A DNA stretch of 11,891 nt from an uncultured Candidatus Altimarinota bacterium (GCA_938021445.1 CALIGR010000010.1:1-11891), one strand, 5' to 3'; counted from the first letter of the stretch, positions 1 to 6,655 are shown. Notes: generated by a model from the letters alone, not told the origin. Program-made: numbers and translations.

Positions 1-331
1 TACTGACTCAGCCGTTCGGATCACGTATCTTCCGCTTAACTTAGTCGTCACGTGCCAAAACGAGCGCTCCCAGCAACAGAATAAACAAAATGCACTCAAG
101 GTCTTAAAATCAAGACTCGCCCAGCTGCAGCTAGAACAACAAGCGGAAAAAATAGACCAACTTCGAGGTGGTAAATTAGATGCTAATTTTGGCTCTCAGA
201 TTCGGACTTACACCCTCCAGCCCTATAAACTCGTCAAAGATCACCGGACTGATTATGAAGAAAGCAGTCCCGAAAAAGTCTTTGATGGTCACCTCGAGGG
301 CTTTGTGAAAAATTTCTTACAGAAAAGTTAG
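1..331 (+). CDS. prfB: Peptide chain release factor 2, C-terminal part (5' end outside window)
   Basis: RF2 enters the ribosomal A site at UAA or UGA and triggers release of the finished protein. The visible 109 residues (frame starting at base 2) are the end of domain 3 and the C-terminal tail. They show the family landmarks just after the GGQ loop: TDSAVRITYLP, then VVTCQNERSQQQNK, a basic helix ALKVLKSRLAQLQLEQQ, GSQIRTYTLQPYKLVKDHRT, and the ending VFDGHLEGFVKNFLQKS. The spacing and GSQIR..TL..Y.LVKD.RT segment fit RF2 better than RF1. The GGQ and the tripeptide anticodon, as well as any programmed frameshift site, lie upstream of the window. It ends in TAG one base before the stop of the convergent methyltransferase. 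Having RF2 means UGA should be read as stop, which argues against the UGA-glycine code of Gracilibacteria and Absconditabacteria. Confidence 0.95.
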   Translation, partial: TDSAVRITYLPLNLVVTCQNERSQQQNKQNALKVLKSRLAQLQLEQQAEKIDQLRGGKLDANFGSQIRTYTLQPYKLVKDHRTDYEESSPEKVFDGHLEGFVKNFLQKS

Positions 332-332
332 T

Positions 333-1166
333 TTATCTTAAAGCCGCTAAAAAGTGCCTGAAGTTTATAAAATGACGATCATGGTCTACCAACTCACGAT
401 CCCAGCCAGCAAAGTTTTTAACGGTCCTCTCTTCATCTAACCCAGCCAGTAAAAAAGGATTTTCTACAGCCTCAAATTCTTCTTGCCTACAAACACCTTC
501 TTTCTCATAACTAGCCGCTGTAAAATACTCTGTGCACTTGCCCTGATATCCCATTTTACTTCTTCCGTGCTTGACTGAAAAAACCCTACGGTAAGGCGTT
601 AGTAATTTTGAATCTGGCTTATCCAGTGGAACACGATCTATAATCAGCTTATTAATAATCGTAATTGAGTCCCTCATCTCTGGGGAATTATCACAAATAG
701 ACTTAAAGCTTTCCCCCACAAATGGAATCGTCGGGTTATAATAATCCCAAAGAAAAACGCCCCCTGGCTTTATTACCCGATGCGCTTCTTTTATCGCCTC
801 AAGTGGGTCATCTAAGTATTGTAAGGTCTGCACTGAATAACCAAAATCAATGCTATCATCTTCCAGTTCCAATTTTTCAGCCGCTCCTTTCTTGAGCTCT
901 ATCAAACCTCCACCTCCACTGAGCGGATTAACATCGACTCCCACACCGGAAACTCTAGCTACTCGGCTAGAGAGCACTTTAACTAAATCTGAAATAGTTT
1001 GCCCCGTTCCACACCCGACATCTAAGACTCTAAGTTCTTCTGGTTCTTTTGCGAGTACCGCTTTGACCAACGACCACAAATTCCCTCTGAGCATATTACC
1101 ACTCTCTCGAAAAGATCGACTCAACTGAGCATTCTGTAAAGTACTTTGAAGAGGCGTTTTCATCAT
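333..1166 (-). CDS. Class I SAM-dependent methyltransferase
   Basis: Predicted cytoplasmic enzyme moving a methyl group from S-adenosylmethionine to an unknown acceptor. Motif I, VLDVGCGTGQ (about residues 47-56), is the glycine-rich SAM loop. It is followed by GVGVDVNPL (the acidic residue binding the ribose), GAAEKLELEDDSIDFGYSVQTLQYLDDP (motifs II/III) and HRVIKPGGVFLWDYYNP (about 129-145), the usual Methyltransf_11 layout. The C-terminal third (about 150-277) is a variable substrate region with no motif I can assign. The frame can be extended to a TTG at 1172, but two ATG codons follow at 1166 and 1163. I prefer ATG 1166; neither has a clear ribosome binding site. It is convergent with prfB (one base between stops) and divergent from the exchanger gene, so probably a single-gene transcript. 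Family is firm, substrate unknown. Confidence 0.85.
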   Translation of the reverse strand: MMKTPLQSTLQNAQLSRSFRESGNMLRGNLWSLVKAVLAKEPEELRVLDVGCGTGQTISDLVKVLSSRVARVSGVGVDVNPLSGGGGLIELKKGAAEKLELEDDSIDFGYSVQTLQYLDDPLEAIKEAHRVIKPGGVFLWDYYNPTIPFVGESFKSICDNSPEMRDSITIINKLIIDRVPLDKPDSKLLTPYRRVFSVKHGRSKMGYQGKCTEYFTAASYEKEGVCRQEEFEAVENPFLLAGLDEERTVKNFAGWDRELVDHDRHFINFRHFLAALR

Positions 1167-1242
1167 TCTCAATAATGTCTAAATTATTTACGAAAAAAGT
1201 CAAGCTCCTCTTATTCCCTTAATGACCTTATTAAATAAATTC

Positions 1243-1250
1243 GGGGAGAA
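1243..1250 (+). promoter_or_regulatory. Shine-Dalgarno-like site for the exchanger gene
   Basis: GGGGAGAA lies 11-13 bases before the ATG at 1262, separated by a run of T. The spacing is longer than ideal. It is the only clear purine-rich ribosome binding site seen before any start in this window. Confidence 0.5.
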
Positions 1251-1261
1251 CTTTTTTTACT

Positions 1262-2197
1262 ATGGAACTCCTTCAATGGGCTGGTGTCTTGGGACTTTCG
1301 CTTTTCGGTCTCGTCAAAGCTGCAGACTACTTTACGCATGGAGCGGAAAATATCGGAAAGTTTTTTGGGCTCTCTAGTTTTATTGTAGGGGCGACGATTG
1401 TCTCTATTGGGAGTTCTCTGCCAGAAATTGCGACTTCTATCATGGGGGTTTTAAATGGTGATCCGAGTTTTCCAATTAATAATATTATCGGTTCTAATAT
1501 CGCCAATTGTCTACTCGTAGGAGGCATCTGTGCCATTGCCGTCAAGACCTTGCGGGTCAAACAGAGACTCATCGATGTCGATCTGCCCTTCTTCTTTATG
1601 TCTTCAGCTCTGTTTTTACTCTTCTGTCTGGATCGCCAGTTTACCGTTTATGAAGGGCTCTTTTGTTTGTTGTTATTAGGTATTTTCATCTTTTATACGA
1701 TCTATGATTCTGAAGATGAGGATGATGAAGCTCAAGAGGAAAAGGTAAAGCTTAGCTGGAGAGAGCCGATTTTTATCATCGCGGGAGTTATTGGGATCTA
1801 CTTTGGAGCCCAGTATACAATCCAGTCAGTGAGTAATATCGCGACTATTTTAAATATCAGCCCCTCTATCGTGACGATGCTTGCCGTCGCTATCGGGACG
1901 AGTCTCCCCGAGCTGGTTGTTTCGGTCAAAGCCGCTATGGGGGGAAAACACTCTATTGCCCTTGGAAACATCTTTGGTTCTAATACCTTTAATGCTCTTG
2001 CGGTTTCCTCTATCCCCGCTTTCTTTGGGACACTTACGGTTTCCGAAGACGCCTGGAATATCGGGATCCCCTTTCTGATCGTAACAACCCTCGCCTTTAT
2101 TTTTACGACTTCTGATGATCGTATCCAAAAATGGGAAGGTCTCGCCCTTCTTGTCCTGTATGGAGCTTTTGTTGGGAAATTGACGGGAATACTCTAG
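1262..2197 (+). CDS. CaCA-family Na+/Ca2+ (cation/H+) exchanger, YrbG type
   Basis: Integral membrane antiporter, expected to extrude Ca2+ in exchange for Na+, K+ or H+. At 311 residues it has the usual size of bacterial YrbG-like members, with about ten hydrophobic segments in two inverted halves. Both diagnostic alpha repeats are intact: GSSLPEIATS (50-59) with NIIGSNIAN (74-82), and GTSLPELVVS (212-221) with GNIFGSNTFN (235-244). The two glutamates of the SLPE motifs are the ion ligands in this family. A short, very acidic loop (DSEDEDDEAQEE, 149-160) joins the halves and could sense or buffer cations. Start ATG 1262 lies after a GGGGAGAA site. The DUF1801 gene follows 17 bases later on the same strand and may be co-transcribed. 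The exact counter-ion cannot be read from sequence. Confidence 0.92.
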   Translation: MELLQWAGVLGLSLFGLVKAADYFTHGAENIGKFFGLSSFIVGATIVSIGSSLPEIATSIMGVLNGDPSFPINNIIGSNIANCLLVGGICAIAVKTLRVKQRLIDVDLPFFFMSSALFLLFCLDRQFTVYEGLFCLLLLGIFIFYTIYDSEDEDDEAQEEKVKLSWREPIFIIAGVIGIYFGAQYTIQSVSNIATILNISPSIVTMLAVAIGTSLPELVVSVKAAMGGKHSIALGNIFGSNTFNALAVSSIPAFFGTLTVSEDAWNIGIPFLIVTTLAFIFTTSDDRIQKWEGLALLVLYGAFVGKLTGIL

Positions 2198-2214
2198 TGT
2201 GTTAGCTTTAAGTC

Positions 2215-2631
2215 ATGGCTTACAAATTAAAGACTACTGCTACCGATGAGAACGTTGTGGGATTTTTAAATACCGTCGACCCCAAAGAAAAACGAGAAGA
2301 CTGTCTAAGACTTCTAGATATGATGCAGGATATAACTGGTGAAAAAGCCGTTCTTTGGGGAAAGATAATCGGATTTGGAAAGTATAAATATAAAGCCAGT
2401 AGCTATGACGCTGAGTACCTCAAAACCGGTTTTGCACCAAGAGCCGCTGGAATCTCGGTCTACCTCATGACCGGCTATGAAGATTACAGTAAATACTTAA
2501 CCAAACTGGGAAAACATAAAAAAGGAAAATCTTGTCTTAATATAAAAAAACTAGAAGACCTAGATCTTGAGGTTTTAAAAACCATGATAAAACTTGATTG
2601 GGATAAAATGAGTGAGCGCTATCCCGACTAA
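2215..2631 (+). CDS. DUF1801 (YdhG-like) domain protein
   Basis: Small soluble protein of 138 residues covering one complete DUF1801 domain. Signature pieces visible are AVLWGKIIGFGKYKYKASSYDAEYLKTGFAPRAAGISVYLM (about 45-85) and LTKLGKHKKGKSCLNIKKLEDLDLEVLKTMI (about 95-125), matching the family pattern of W-G-x-x-GFG-x-Y, GF-x-PR, LGKHK-x-GKSCL and KKL-D-D. The biochemical role of this family is not established. Proteins of this fold are common in bacteria and sometimes sit near stress or regulatory genes. It has no signal peptide or membrane segment. It begins 17 bases after the exchanger gene with no good ribosome binding site, so it may be translated from the same mRNA. Its TAA stop overlaps the TAG stop of the convergent 530-aa gene by two bases. 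Confidence 0.88.
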   Translation: MAYKLKTTATDENVVGFLNTVDPKEKREDCLRLLDMMQDITGEKAVLWGKIIGFGKYKYKASSYDAEYLKTGFAPRAAGISVYLMTGYEDYSKYLTKLGKHKKGKSCLNIKKLEDLDLEVLKTMIKLDWDKMSERYPD

Positions 2632-4220
2632 GCTGCTATCGCTTGAGGTTTTGTAAGGTTTCCACGTACATGAGCCGCTGCAGCTTTTACATCTTCAGGA
2701 TTGGCGGAGTAAATCGAGTTACTTGAGAATTTTTCTGGATCAACCACAAACGCATACGACATCAAAAGAAGCATTGGATGCTTGCTTTCCATATAAGCTG
2801 AGCAGCTTAACACTTTTTGGGCTTGTGCGACTGTAAAATTATCCTGAGAAAGTGAAAAACCATTGAACGCAAAGTGGTCATTGGGATTTTTAAGCTTCTT
2901 GTCATCTTTCACATTATCGTTGGCAATGATCTGCAAATAATCTTGATACATCGTTCCCTCTCCCCCCTCCAGGCTTGGCTGGGCTTTCATCCAATTCACT
3001 TTGGCCTGTGAACCATAATTAATAAACGCATAGATCTTATCGGGGCTCGTAAATCCATATTTAGCGAGCTGGTTTGTCATCTGATCACACATCGCGGGGA
3101 TTTTATCCAACGCTTGCAGTTTTAAGCCCAAGGCCTCTGGCGATTCTTCAGCAATCTCCGCTTGATTGTCATTCGCGGCTAAAGGCACTGCGTTGTCATT
3201 AGCGGCTTTTTTATTAACTGGCACTTTTCGACCAGTCATCGCTTTAAACTTATCCTGAAGCTCATTAACTCGGTTTTTAGCCGTATCTCTTATTTCGCGA
3301 GTCTTTTCAATTTCCTGCTTTATATCCCGAGCCTCTTCTAGCTCAGCTTTAAGTGACTGAACCGGTTCACTTTGATACGCCGCTTCACCTAGATGTGTAT
3401 ATATGAGCGTCAAGGCTTCCAGGCCATCCTTTGGGAAAAATAATTTTTTTCGAGCATTCTTTAAAAACGCATGAAAGTTCTTCTGCCTGGTATTAAATTC
3501 TTTTACCAGCTGCGCATAAAGCTTCTTCATATAACTCTGACTCTGGGCGGCCGCAAAACGGATATGCCAGTCATTGGCTTCTTCTGCGTTGAAAAAAGTG
3601 TTTTCATATTTCTGAGAGGCATACTCTCTATATCGATCTAAATTGACCATATCGACGATCCGAAAAACACGGATCTTCTCATTAAGGTCCTTGATTCGCT
3701 TTTCATAATCATCAAAGGGAACCGCCTCTAACTCTTTCTGAAGTTTTGCTACGTGTCTTGGGTCAACTTCTTCTAGTAATTTTCCTTTGGTCTCATCTAA
3801 TAGTGTCTTCCTGTTTTTGGCCCTCTCAATAAGCCCCAAAATAGACTGTTCGTACTTTTTAAAATCACCGGTGTGGAAATCGTTTCGATCAAATCCTTCT
3901 AGCTTATCTTTCAGTATAGAAACAACACTCGCTTCATCCAAACCTGGATGTTCTGCCCGAAAAGCCTTAATCGCCACAACGATTTGGTTGAACTTTAGAA
4001 CCAAGTTATCAATAGCTCCTCGCTTCTCCGCTTCCGTCAGTCCTTCGCCTTCTGCAAAGTTTTCTAATAACCCCAAAGTTTCTCCTATAAGTATCTCTGG
4101 TATTTTGAGGAGTGACTGCTGGGTTTGAACCTCCTGTTTAGTTTTAAACAAGAAGGCCTCAAAGTCAGGAGACTTCGCCGTCAGATCATCTTCAATGGTT
4201 TCCGCTGCACTTTGGGACAT
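2628..4220 (-). CDS. Hypothetical 530-aa coiled-coil protein with ANDN linkers
   Basis: I do not recognise a family. The 530-residue product has no signal peptide or membrane segment and is rich in charged residues, so probably cytoplasmic. The N-terminal part (1-280) looks alpha-helical, with repeated K/E-rich helices. A coiled-coil-like stretch spans about 285-327 (LKAELEEARDIKQEIEKTREIRDTAKNRVNELQDKF, described here in part). A flexible linker follows with two AANDN motifs (339-343 and 348-352), and another ANDN lies at 433-436. A C-terminal globular part (about 365-520) contains KIPAMCDQMTNQLAKYGF and KVLSCSAYMESKHPMLLLMSYAF, perhaps a small helical domain. ATG 4220 is the only reasonable start and has no Shine-Dalgarno site. 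The gene is convergent with DUF1801 and divergent from the large RNA. It could be a lineage-specific structural or scaffold protein, but that is a guess. Confidence 0.8.
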   Translation of the reverse strand: MSQSAAETIEDDLTAKSPDFEAFLFKTKQEVQTQQSLLKIPEILIGETLGLLENFAEGEGLTEAEKRGAIDNLVLKFNQIVVAIKAFRAEHPGLDEASVVSILKDKLEGFDRNDFHTGDFKKYEQSILGLIERAKNRKTLLDETKGKLLEEVDPRHVAKLQKELEAVPFDDYEKRIKDLNEKIRVFRIVDMVNLDRYREYASQKYENTFFNAEEANDWHIRFAAAQSQSYMKKLYAQLVKEFNTRQKNFHAFLKNARKKLFFPKDGLEALTLIYTHLGEAAYQSEPVQSLKAELEEARDIKQEIEKTREIRDTAKNRVNELQDKFKAMTGRKVPVNKKAANDNAVPLAANDNQAEIAEESPEALGLKLQALDKIPAMCDQMTNQLAKYGFTSPDKIYAFINYGSQAKVNWMKAQPSLEGGEGTMYQDYLQIIANDNVKDDKKLKNPNDHFAFNGFSLSQDNFTVAQAQKVLSCSAYMESKHPMLLLMSYAFVVDPEKFSSNSIYSANPEDVKAAAAHVRGNLTKPQAIAA

Positions 4221-4327
4221 GCGGAGACAATTCTAGTACTTTTAAAAAAGTCGTCACGAAAAAATCGCACAAACCCGCTCTTACAAACAAAGTCGAAATA
4301 CTTTCTTACTTTTTTACATAAAAAGTT

Positions 4328-4356
4328 TTGACAAAACTATGCTGCCCGATTAAGAT
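4328..4356 (+). promoter_or_regulatory. Near-consensus sigma70 promoter of the large RNA
   Basis: TTGACA (4328-4333), an exact 17-base spacer, then TAAGAT (4351-4356; five of six match TATAAT). This is the best two-box promoter in the window. Transcription should begin near 4363. No start codon with a credible gene follows, but the structured repeats and a terminator do. Confidence 0.75.
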
Positions 4357-4461
4357 ACTCTGAACACTTCGCTCTAAAAGAAAAAACGAGCTCAAGTCCC
4401 TTCACAAGAAAAAACTGATCTTTGACACAAACAACCAACCAAAACAAAAAGAAACTCCTGA

Positions 4462-4758
4462 AGTGGAGAGGAAGAAGGCTTCTAGCCTCGAATTCTTCTT
4501 TCTCTCCGCTCGGCGATGAGGTTCCTAAGAATGCGTTCTTAGAAATCCCCATTACAATTCGATTGATCGATTGAGACTAGTCTTTGAAAAAAGACATTAC
4601 AGATTGCAATGTCTCTTTCTGACCAATCAACAAGCGTTGTAAAGGTTTTAAAACTTCTGATTTGTAATTTAAGCATTTTGACCTTGTTGTCAAAATCAAA
4701 ATTACCCATAAATCCCGTAGGATCTTCGGTTATAGATACCAAAGCCTTGGCGAGAGTT
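4462..4758 (+). repeat. RNA domain copy 1
   Basis: Landmarks in order: stem AGTGGAGAG/CTCTCCGCT (4462-4470, 4502-4510) capped by its own arm; hairpin CTAAGAA-TGCG-TTCTTAG (4525-4542) leading to AATCCCCAT; CTAGTCTTTGA (4577-4587); hairpin AGACATT/AATGTCT with 9-nt loop ACAGATTGC (4592-4614); GACCAA (4621-4626); the 16-mer AAGGTTTTAAAACTTC (4642-4657); hairpin ATTTTGAC/GTCAAAAT around CTTGTT (4675-4696); TCCCGTAGG (4713-4721), whose last bases open the bulged hairpin GGATCT/AGATACC (4720-4740); GGCGAGAGTT (4749-4758). Each has a counterpart in copy 2, 405-431 bases downstream. Confidence 0.8.
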
Positions 4759-4869
4759 TCCTCTCGGGGCAAATACAAGTCTCTCAATTACAACCTGAGT
4801 CTCGACTTTACATTTTGCCCTGAGAAAACTTTTCTACTGATAGAACGACTTTTTGTTAACCACTATAAC

Positions 4870-5188
4870 AGTGGAGAGAAAGAAGCACTTATTGGAGTGC
4901 TTGTTCCTCTCCGCTCTGCGACGAGGTTTCTTAAGCTTAAACTATTTAAGGAATCCCCATCACACCGCGGTTAGGAAAGAACGCTAGTCTTTGATCCAAT
5001 CAAACGACATTCCAGATTGAAATGCCGTTTCAGACCAACCACTAAGCGCTGTGAAGGTTTTAAAACTTCAGAAATTAATACAATTTCAAACGACTCGTTT
5101 AAAGATTTTGTTAACTTGTTAATGAAAATTTTAGACATATGAGTCCCGTAGGTACTTCGGTAAAAGTAGCCAGAGCAAGGCGAGAGTT
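4870..5188 (+). repeat. RNA domain copy 2
   Basis: Same order as copy 1: AGTGGAGAG/CTCTCCGCT (4870-4878, 4907-4915) with apical arm AAGCACT/AGTGCTT; hairpin TTCTTAA/TTAAGGAA (4928-4953) leading to AATCCCCAT; CTAGTCTTTGA (4984-4994); 10-bp hairpin AAACGACATT/AATGCCGTTT with loop CCAGATTGA and one mismatch (5002-5030); GACCAA (5033-5038); AAGGTTTTAAAACTTC (5054-5069); hairpin ATTTTGTTAA-CTTG-TTAATGAAAAT (5105-5129); TCCCGTAGG (5144-5152); bulged hairpin GGTACT/AGTAGCC (5151-5171); GGCGAGAGTT (5179-5188). The offset from copy 1 drifts from 405 to 431, so the copies have gained and lost bases outside the conserved blocks. A competing short stem CCACT/AGTGG (4860-4874) could mask the first stem. 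Confidence 0.8.
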
Positions 5189-5215
5189 AAAAAATGCGGA
5201 TTGGTTGTCCGTTTT

Positions 5216-5283
5216 AACTTCTGATTCAACTTATGATCTCTCTTATACGAGTAACGATCTAAACCGAATCAGAAGTTTTTTTT
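5216..5283 (+). terminator. Intrinsic terminator of the large RNA
   Basis: A perfect 12-bp stem, AACTTCTGATTC (5216-5227) with GAATCAGAAGTT (5266-5277), encloses a 38-nt loop and runs into eight T (5276-5283). The unusually long loop may fold further. The left arm repeats an 11-mer of copy 1 (4652-4662). Confidence 0.85.
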
Positions 5284-5297
5284 GTATTTATATACTG

Positions 5298-5404
5298 GTT
5301 TGCCCTTAAAACTTCGTTTTAGCAAACATAGAATGACGTCGATTGCACGCTTCGCGTAGTAGAAAAACTATATTTTTCTCCAAATAATTTCTTCGAAATT
5401 GTTT
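5298..5404. other. Intergenic row of hairpins with TTC loops
   Basis: The stretch 5284-5538 between the large RNA and the SLH gene has no gene. It contains GTTTGC-CCT-TAAAAC/TTC/GTTTTA-GCAAAC (5298-5327), ACGC/TTC/GCGT (5347-5357), AGAAAAA/CTATA/TTTTTCT (5361-5379), and a stem of about 10 bp centred on AATTTC/TTC/GAAATT (5382-5404). Three of the four have the same C-TTC-G turn. From 5405 to 5538 the DNA is very A/T-rich. TATAAA (5416-5421) is a weak -10 candidate without a good -35, and I see no convincing promoter or ribosome binding site for the SLH gene. Confidence 0.6.
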
Positions 5405-5538
5405 TTTAAATCTAGTATAAAAGAGCACAATTTTAAAACAAAAACACTTTTTTTGTTCACAAAAATTGGACACAAATCGTCTCATAATAAAACTACTCTC
5501 TGTAAAGAGTTTACATTTTAAACATTGATTTAAAAAAA

Positions 5539-6594
5539 ATGAACATTCATAAAAAAGTTATTAGTCTCCTCTCTCTTAGTGCTTTATGCCTAACACCACT
5601 AAACTCCCAGGCCTATTTCACCGATATTGGGCTGGCTGACCCGCACTACACTGCCATTGGTTATCTGAAGGAAACTGGTGTCTTCAAGGGCTACCAAGAC
5701 GGGAGCTTTGGACGCGATAAAATCATTAATCGAGCTGAAGCCCTTAAAGTTATTTTAGCCTCAGCAGAAATCAGCACGAAAACTGGACTTAACTCTAAAT
5801 TTGCAGATGTACCAAAAGGTATCTGGTTCCACGATGTAGTTACGACCGGCGCAGCAGAAGGGATTGTTTCAGGAGATGGAAATGGGACTAACTTTGTTCC
5901 TGGGCGAACGGTCAATAAAGCAGAATTCATGAAAATGCTCATGAAGGCTTTTGCTATTGACCCCAATAGTGACGCCTTCACCTTGACCAAAACCGCTTCG
6001 GATCTACCTGACAATGCTTGGTTTACGCCTTATATGAAGTTTGCCCTTCAGTTCAACATTATGCGAACCGATGCGAACAACAACACACAACCCGCTCGTG
6101 AGCTCACTCGGGCTGGAGCCGCACAGTTGATCTTCAATACGATGCATAAAGGCCAAGGCCTTTCGCCTCAAGACCTACTTAATATTGGCGAAAGACATCT
6201 CGCCACTGCGTATGACGAACTCAATAAAGAAACCCCTGACCTTAAAGTCGCGGCTGTACTTGTGGCTCTCGCAAAAAACTACCTGAACTACGCGGATGAA
6301 AGAGTGGCTGACTCGGACACAACCAATCAAAACATTGTCTACTCGGCTCAAAAAATTAGCAACGCTACCGAAGATCTGATAAAGTCCTTGGTGCACCTGA
6401 CAACGAGTGTGTCTCCTGCAGGGCAAACCGCAAAGTATGACTTTGATGAAGTTATCGCGGCGACAAAACGATCATGGGCTTTCGCTCAAGAAGCACGAGA
6501 ACTTAACCCAAAAAGTGAAGCCTCGGCGCTTAAGATTCAAGATCTTTCTAAAAATATAGCTGATAAGGCTCGAGAAGCAAAATCGAGTCAGTAA
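5539..6594 (+). CDS. Secreted SLH-domain (S-layer homology) protein
   Basis: Predicted cell-surface protein held to the wall by three SLH repeats, which in characterised proteins bind pyruvylated secondary cell-wall polysaccharide. A signal peptide (M, KK, hydrophobic SLLSLSALCLTPL, then SQA) should be cut after about residue 25. SLH1 is at about 26-73 (YFTDIGLADPHYTAIGYL, GYQDGSFGRD, INRAEALKVI), SLH2 about 88-140 (FADVPKGIWFHDVV, VSGDGNGTNFVPGRTVNKAEFMKML in part) and SLH3 about 153-201 (ASDLPDNAWFTPYMKFAL, ELTRAGAAQLIFN). Residues 205-351 are alpha-helical, without motifs I recognise, and end in a lysine- and serine-rich tail. The start codon sits in an A-run with no Shine-Dalgarno site. 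It is transcribed alone and ended by the terminator at 6656-6691. It may be a surface anchor or S-layer accessory; at 351 residues it is small for a main S-layer protein. Confidence 0.9.
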   Translation: MNIHKKVISLLSLSALCLTPLNSQAYFTDIGLADPHYTAIGYLKETGVFKGYQDGSFGRDKIINRAEALKVILASAEISTKTGLNSKFADVPKGIWFHDVVTTGAAEGIVSGDGNGTNFVPGRTVNKAEFMKMLMKAFAIDPNSDAFTLTKTASDLPDNAWFTPYMKFALQFNIMRTDANNNTQPARELTRAGAAQLIFNTMHKGQGLSPQDLLNIGERHLATAYDELNKETPDLKVAAVLVALAKNYLNYADERVADSDTTNQNIVYSAQKISNATEDLIKSLVHLTTSVSPAGQTAKYDFDEVIAATKRSWAFAQEARELNPKSEASALKIQDLSKNIADKAREAKSSQ

Positions 6595-6606
6595 CCGATA
6601 TAACCA

Positions 6607-6636
6607 CCAGACCTTCCTTTGCTTTACTCAGTCTGG
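6607..6636 (+). other. Small hairpin after SLH stop
   Basis: CCAGAC (6607-6612) pairs with GTCTGG (6631-6636) across an 18-nt pyrimidine-rich loop. There is no T-tract, so it is not a terminator by itself. It may protect the 3' end of the SLH mRNA. Confidence 0.35.
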
Positions 6637-6655
6637 AATAAACACAAAAACGTTC

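Larger units (their letters stand above)
4363..5283 (+). ncRNA. Putative large structured noncoding RNA (about 920 nt), two tandem homologous domains
   Basis: A transcript from the promoter at 4328-4356 to the intrinsic terminator at 5216-5283 would hold no plausible gene but two diverged copies of one structured domain of about 300 nt (4462-4758 and 4870-5188). The copies share a series of hairpins in the same order. Several are paired in both copies although their sequence differs, which points to selection on RNA structure. A 99-nt A-rich leader precedes copy 1. The 110-nt linker holds a long hairpin with an 11-bp outer stem (4763-4773 with 4814-4824). After copy 2 comes a stem 5186-5192/5212-5218 enclosing CGGA/TCCG, then the terminator. 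It lacks the landmarks I know for tmRNA, RNase P, SRP, 6S or common riboswitches. Size and modular build recall large RNAs such as OLE, ROOL or GOLLD, but I cannot match it to them. The structure is seen; transcription and function are inferred. Confidence 0.65.

Noticed and set aside
850..1128. Plus-strand frame opposite the methyltransferase
   Set aside because: Serine/proline-rich low-complexity shadow of the opposite strand; the methyltransferase motifs lie in the other frame.
1167..1172. TTG start for the methyltransferase adding two residues
   Set aside because: Two ATG codons follow immediately, and no ribosome binding site favours TTG.
4964..4970. ACCGCGG resembling part of the T-box antiterminator
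   Set aside because: It occurs only in copy 2, the position in copy 1 is unrelated, and the rest of the T-box (AGGGTGG context, specifier stem) is missing.
4337..4974. Three overlapping open frames (4337-4552 and 4539-4787 minus, 4609-4974 plus) as small genes
   Set aside because: They lie across the duplicated structured domain. The second copy does not preserve any of the frames, the products look like no known protein, and hairpin arms account for the conservation.
4462..5188. CRISPR array or simple tandem repeats
   Set aside because: Only two long diverged copies are present, with internal structure and no short identical repeats separated by spacers.
4363..5283. tmRNA, RNase P RNA, SRP RNA, 6S RNA or a group I/II intron
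   Set aside because: I looked for the hallmark sequences (tRNA-like T-arm, RNase P conserved regions, SRP GGAA loop, 6S bubble, intron domain V or P7 core) and found none in the right order. This is judgement by eye; a covariance search would be decisive.
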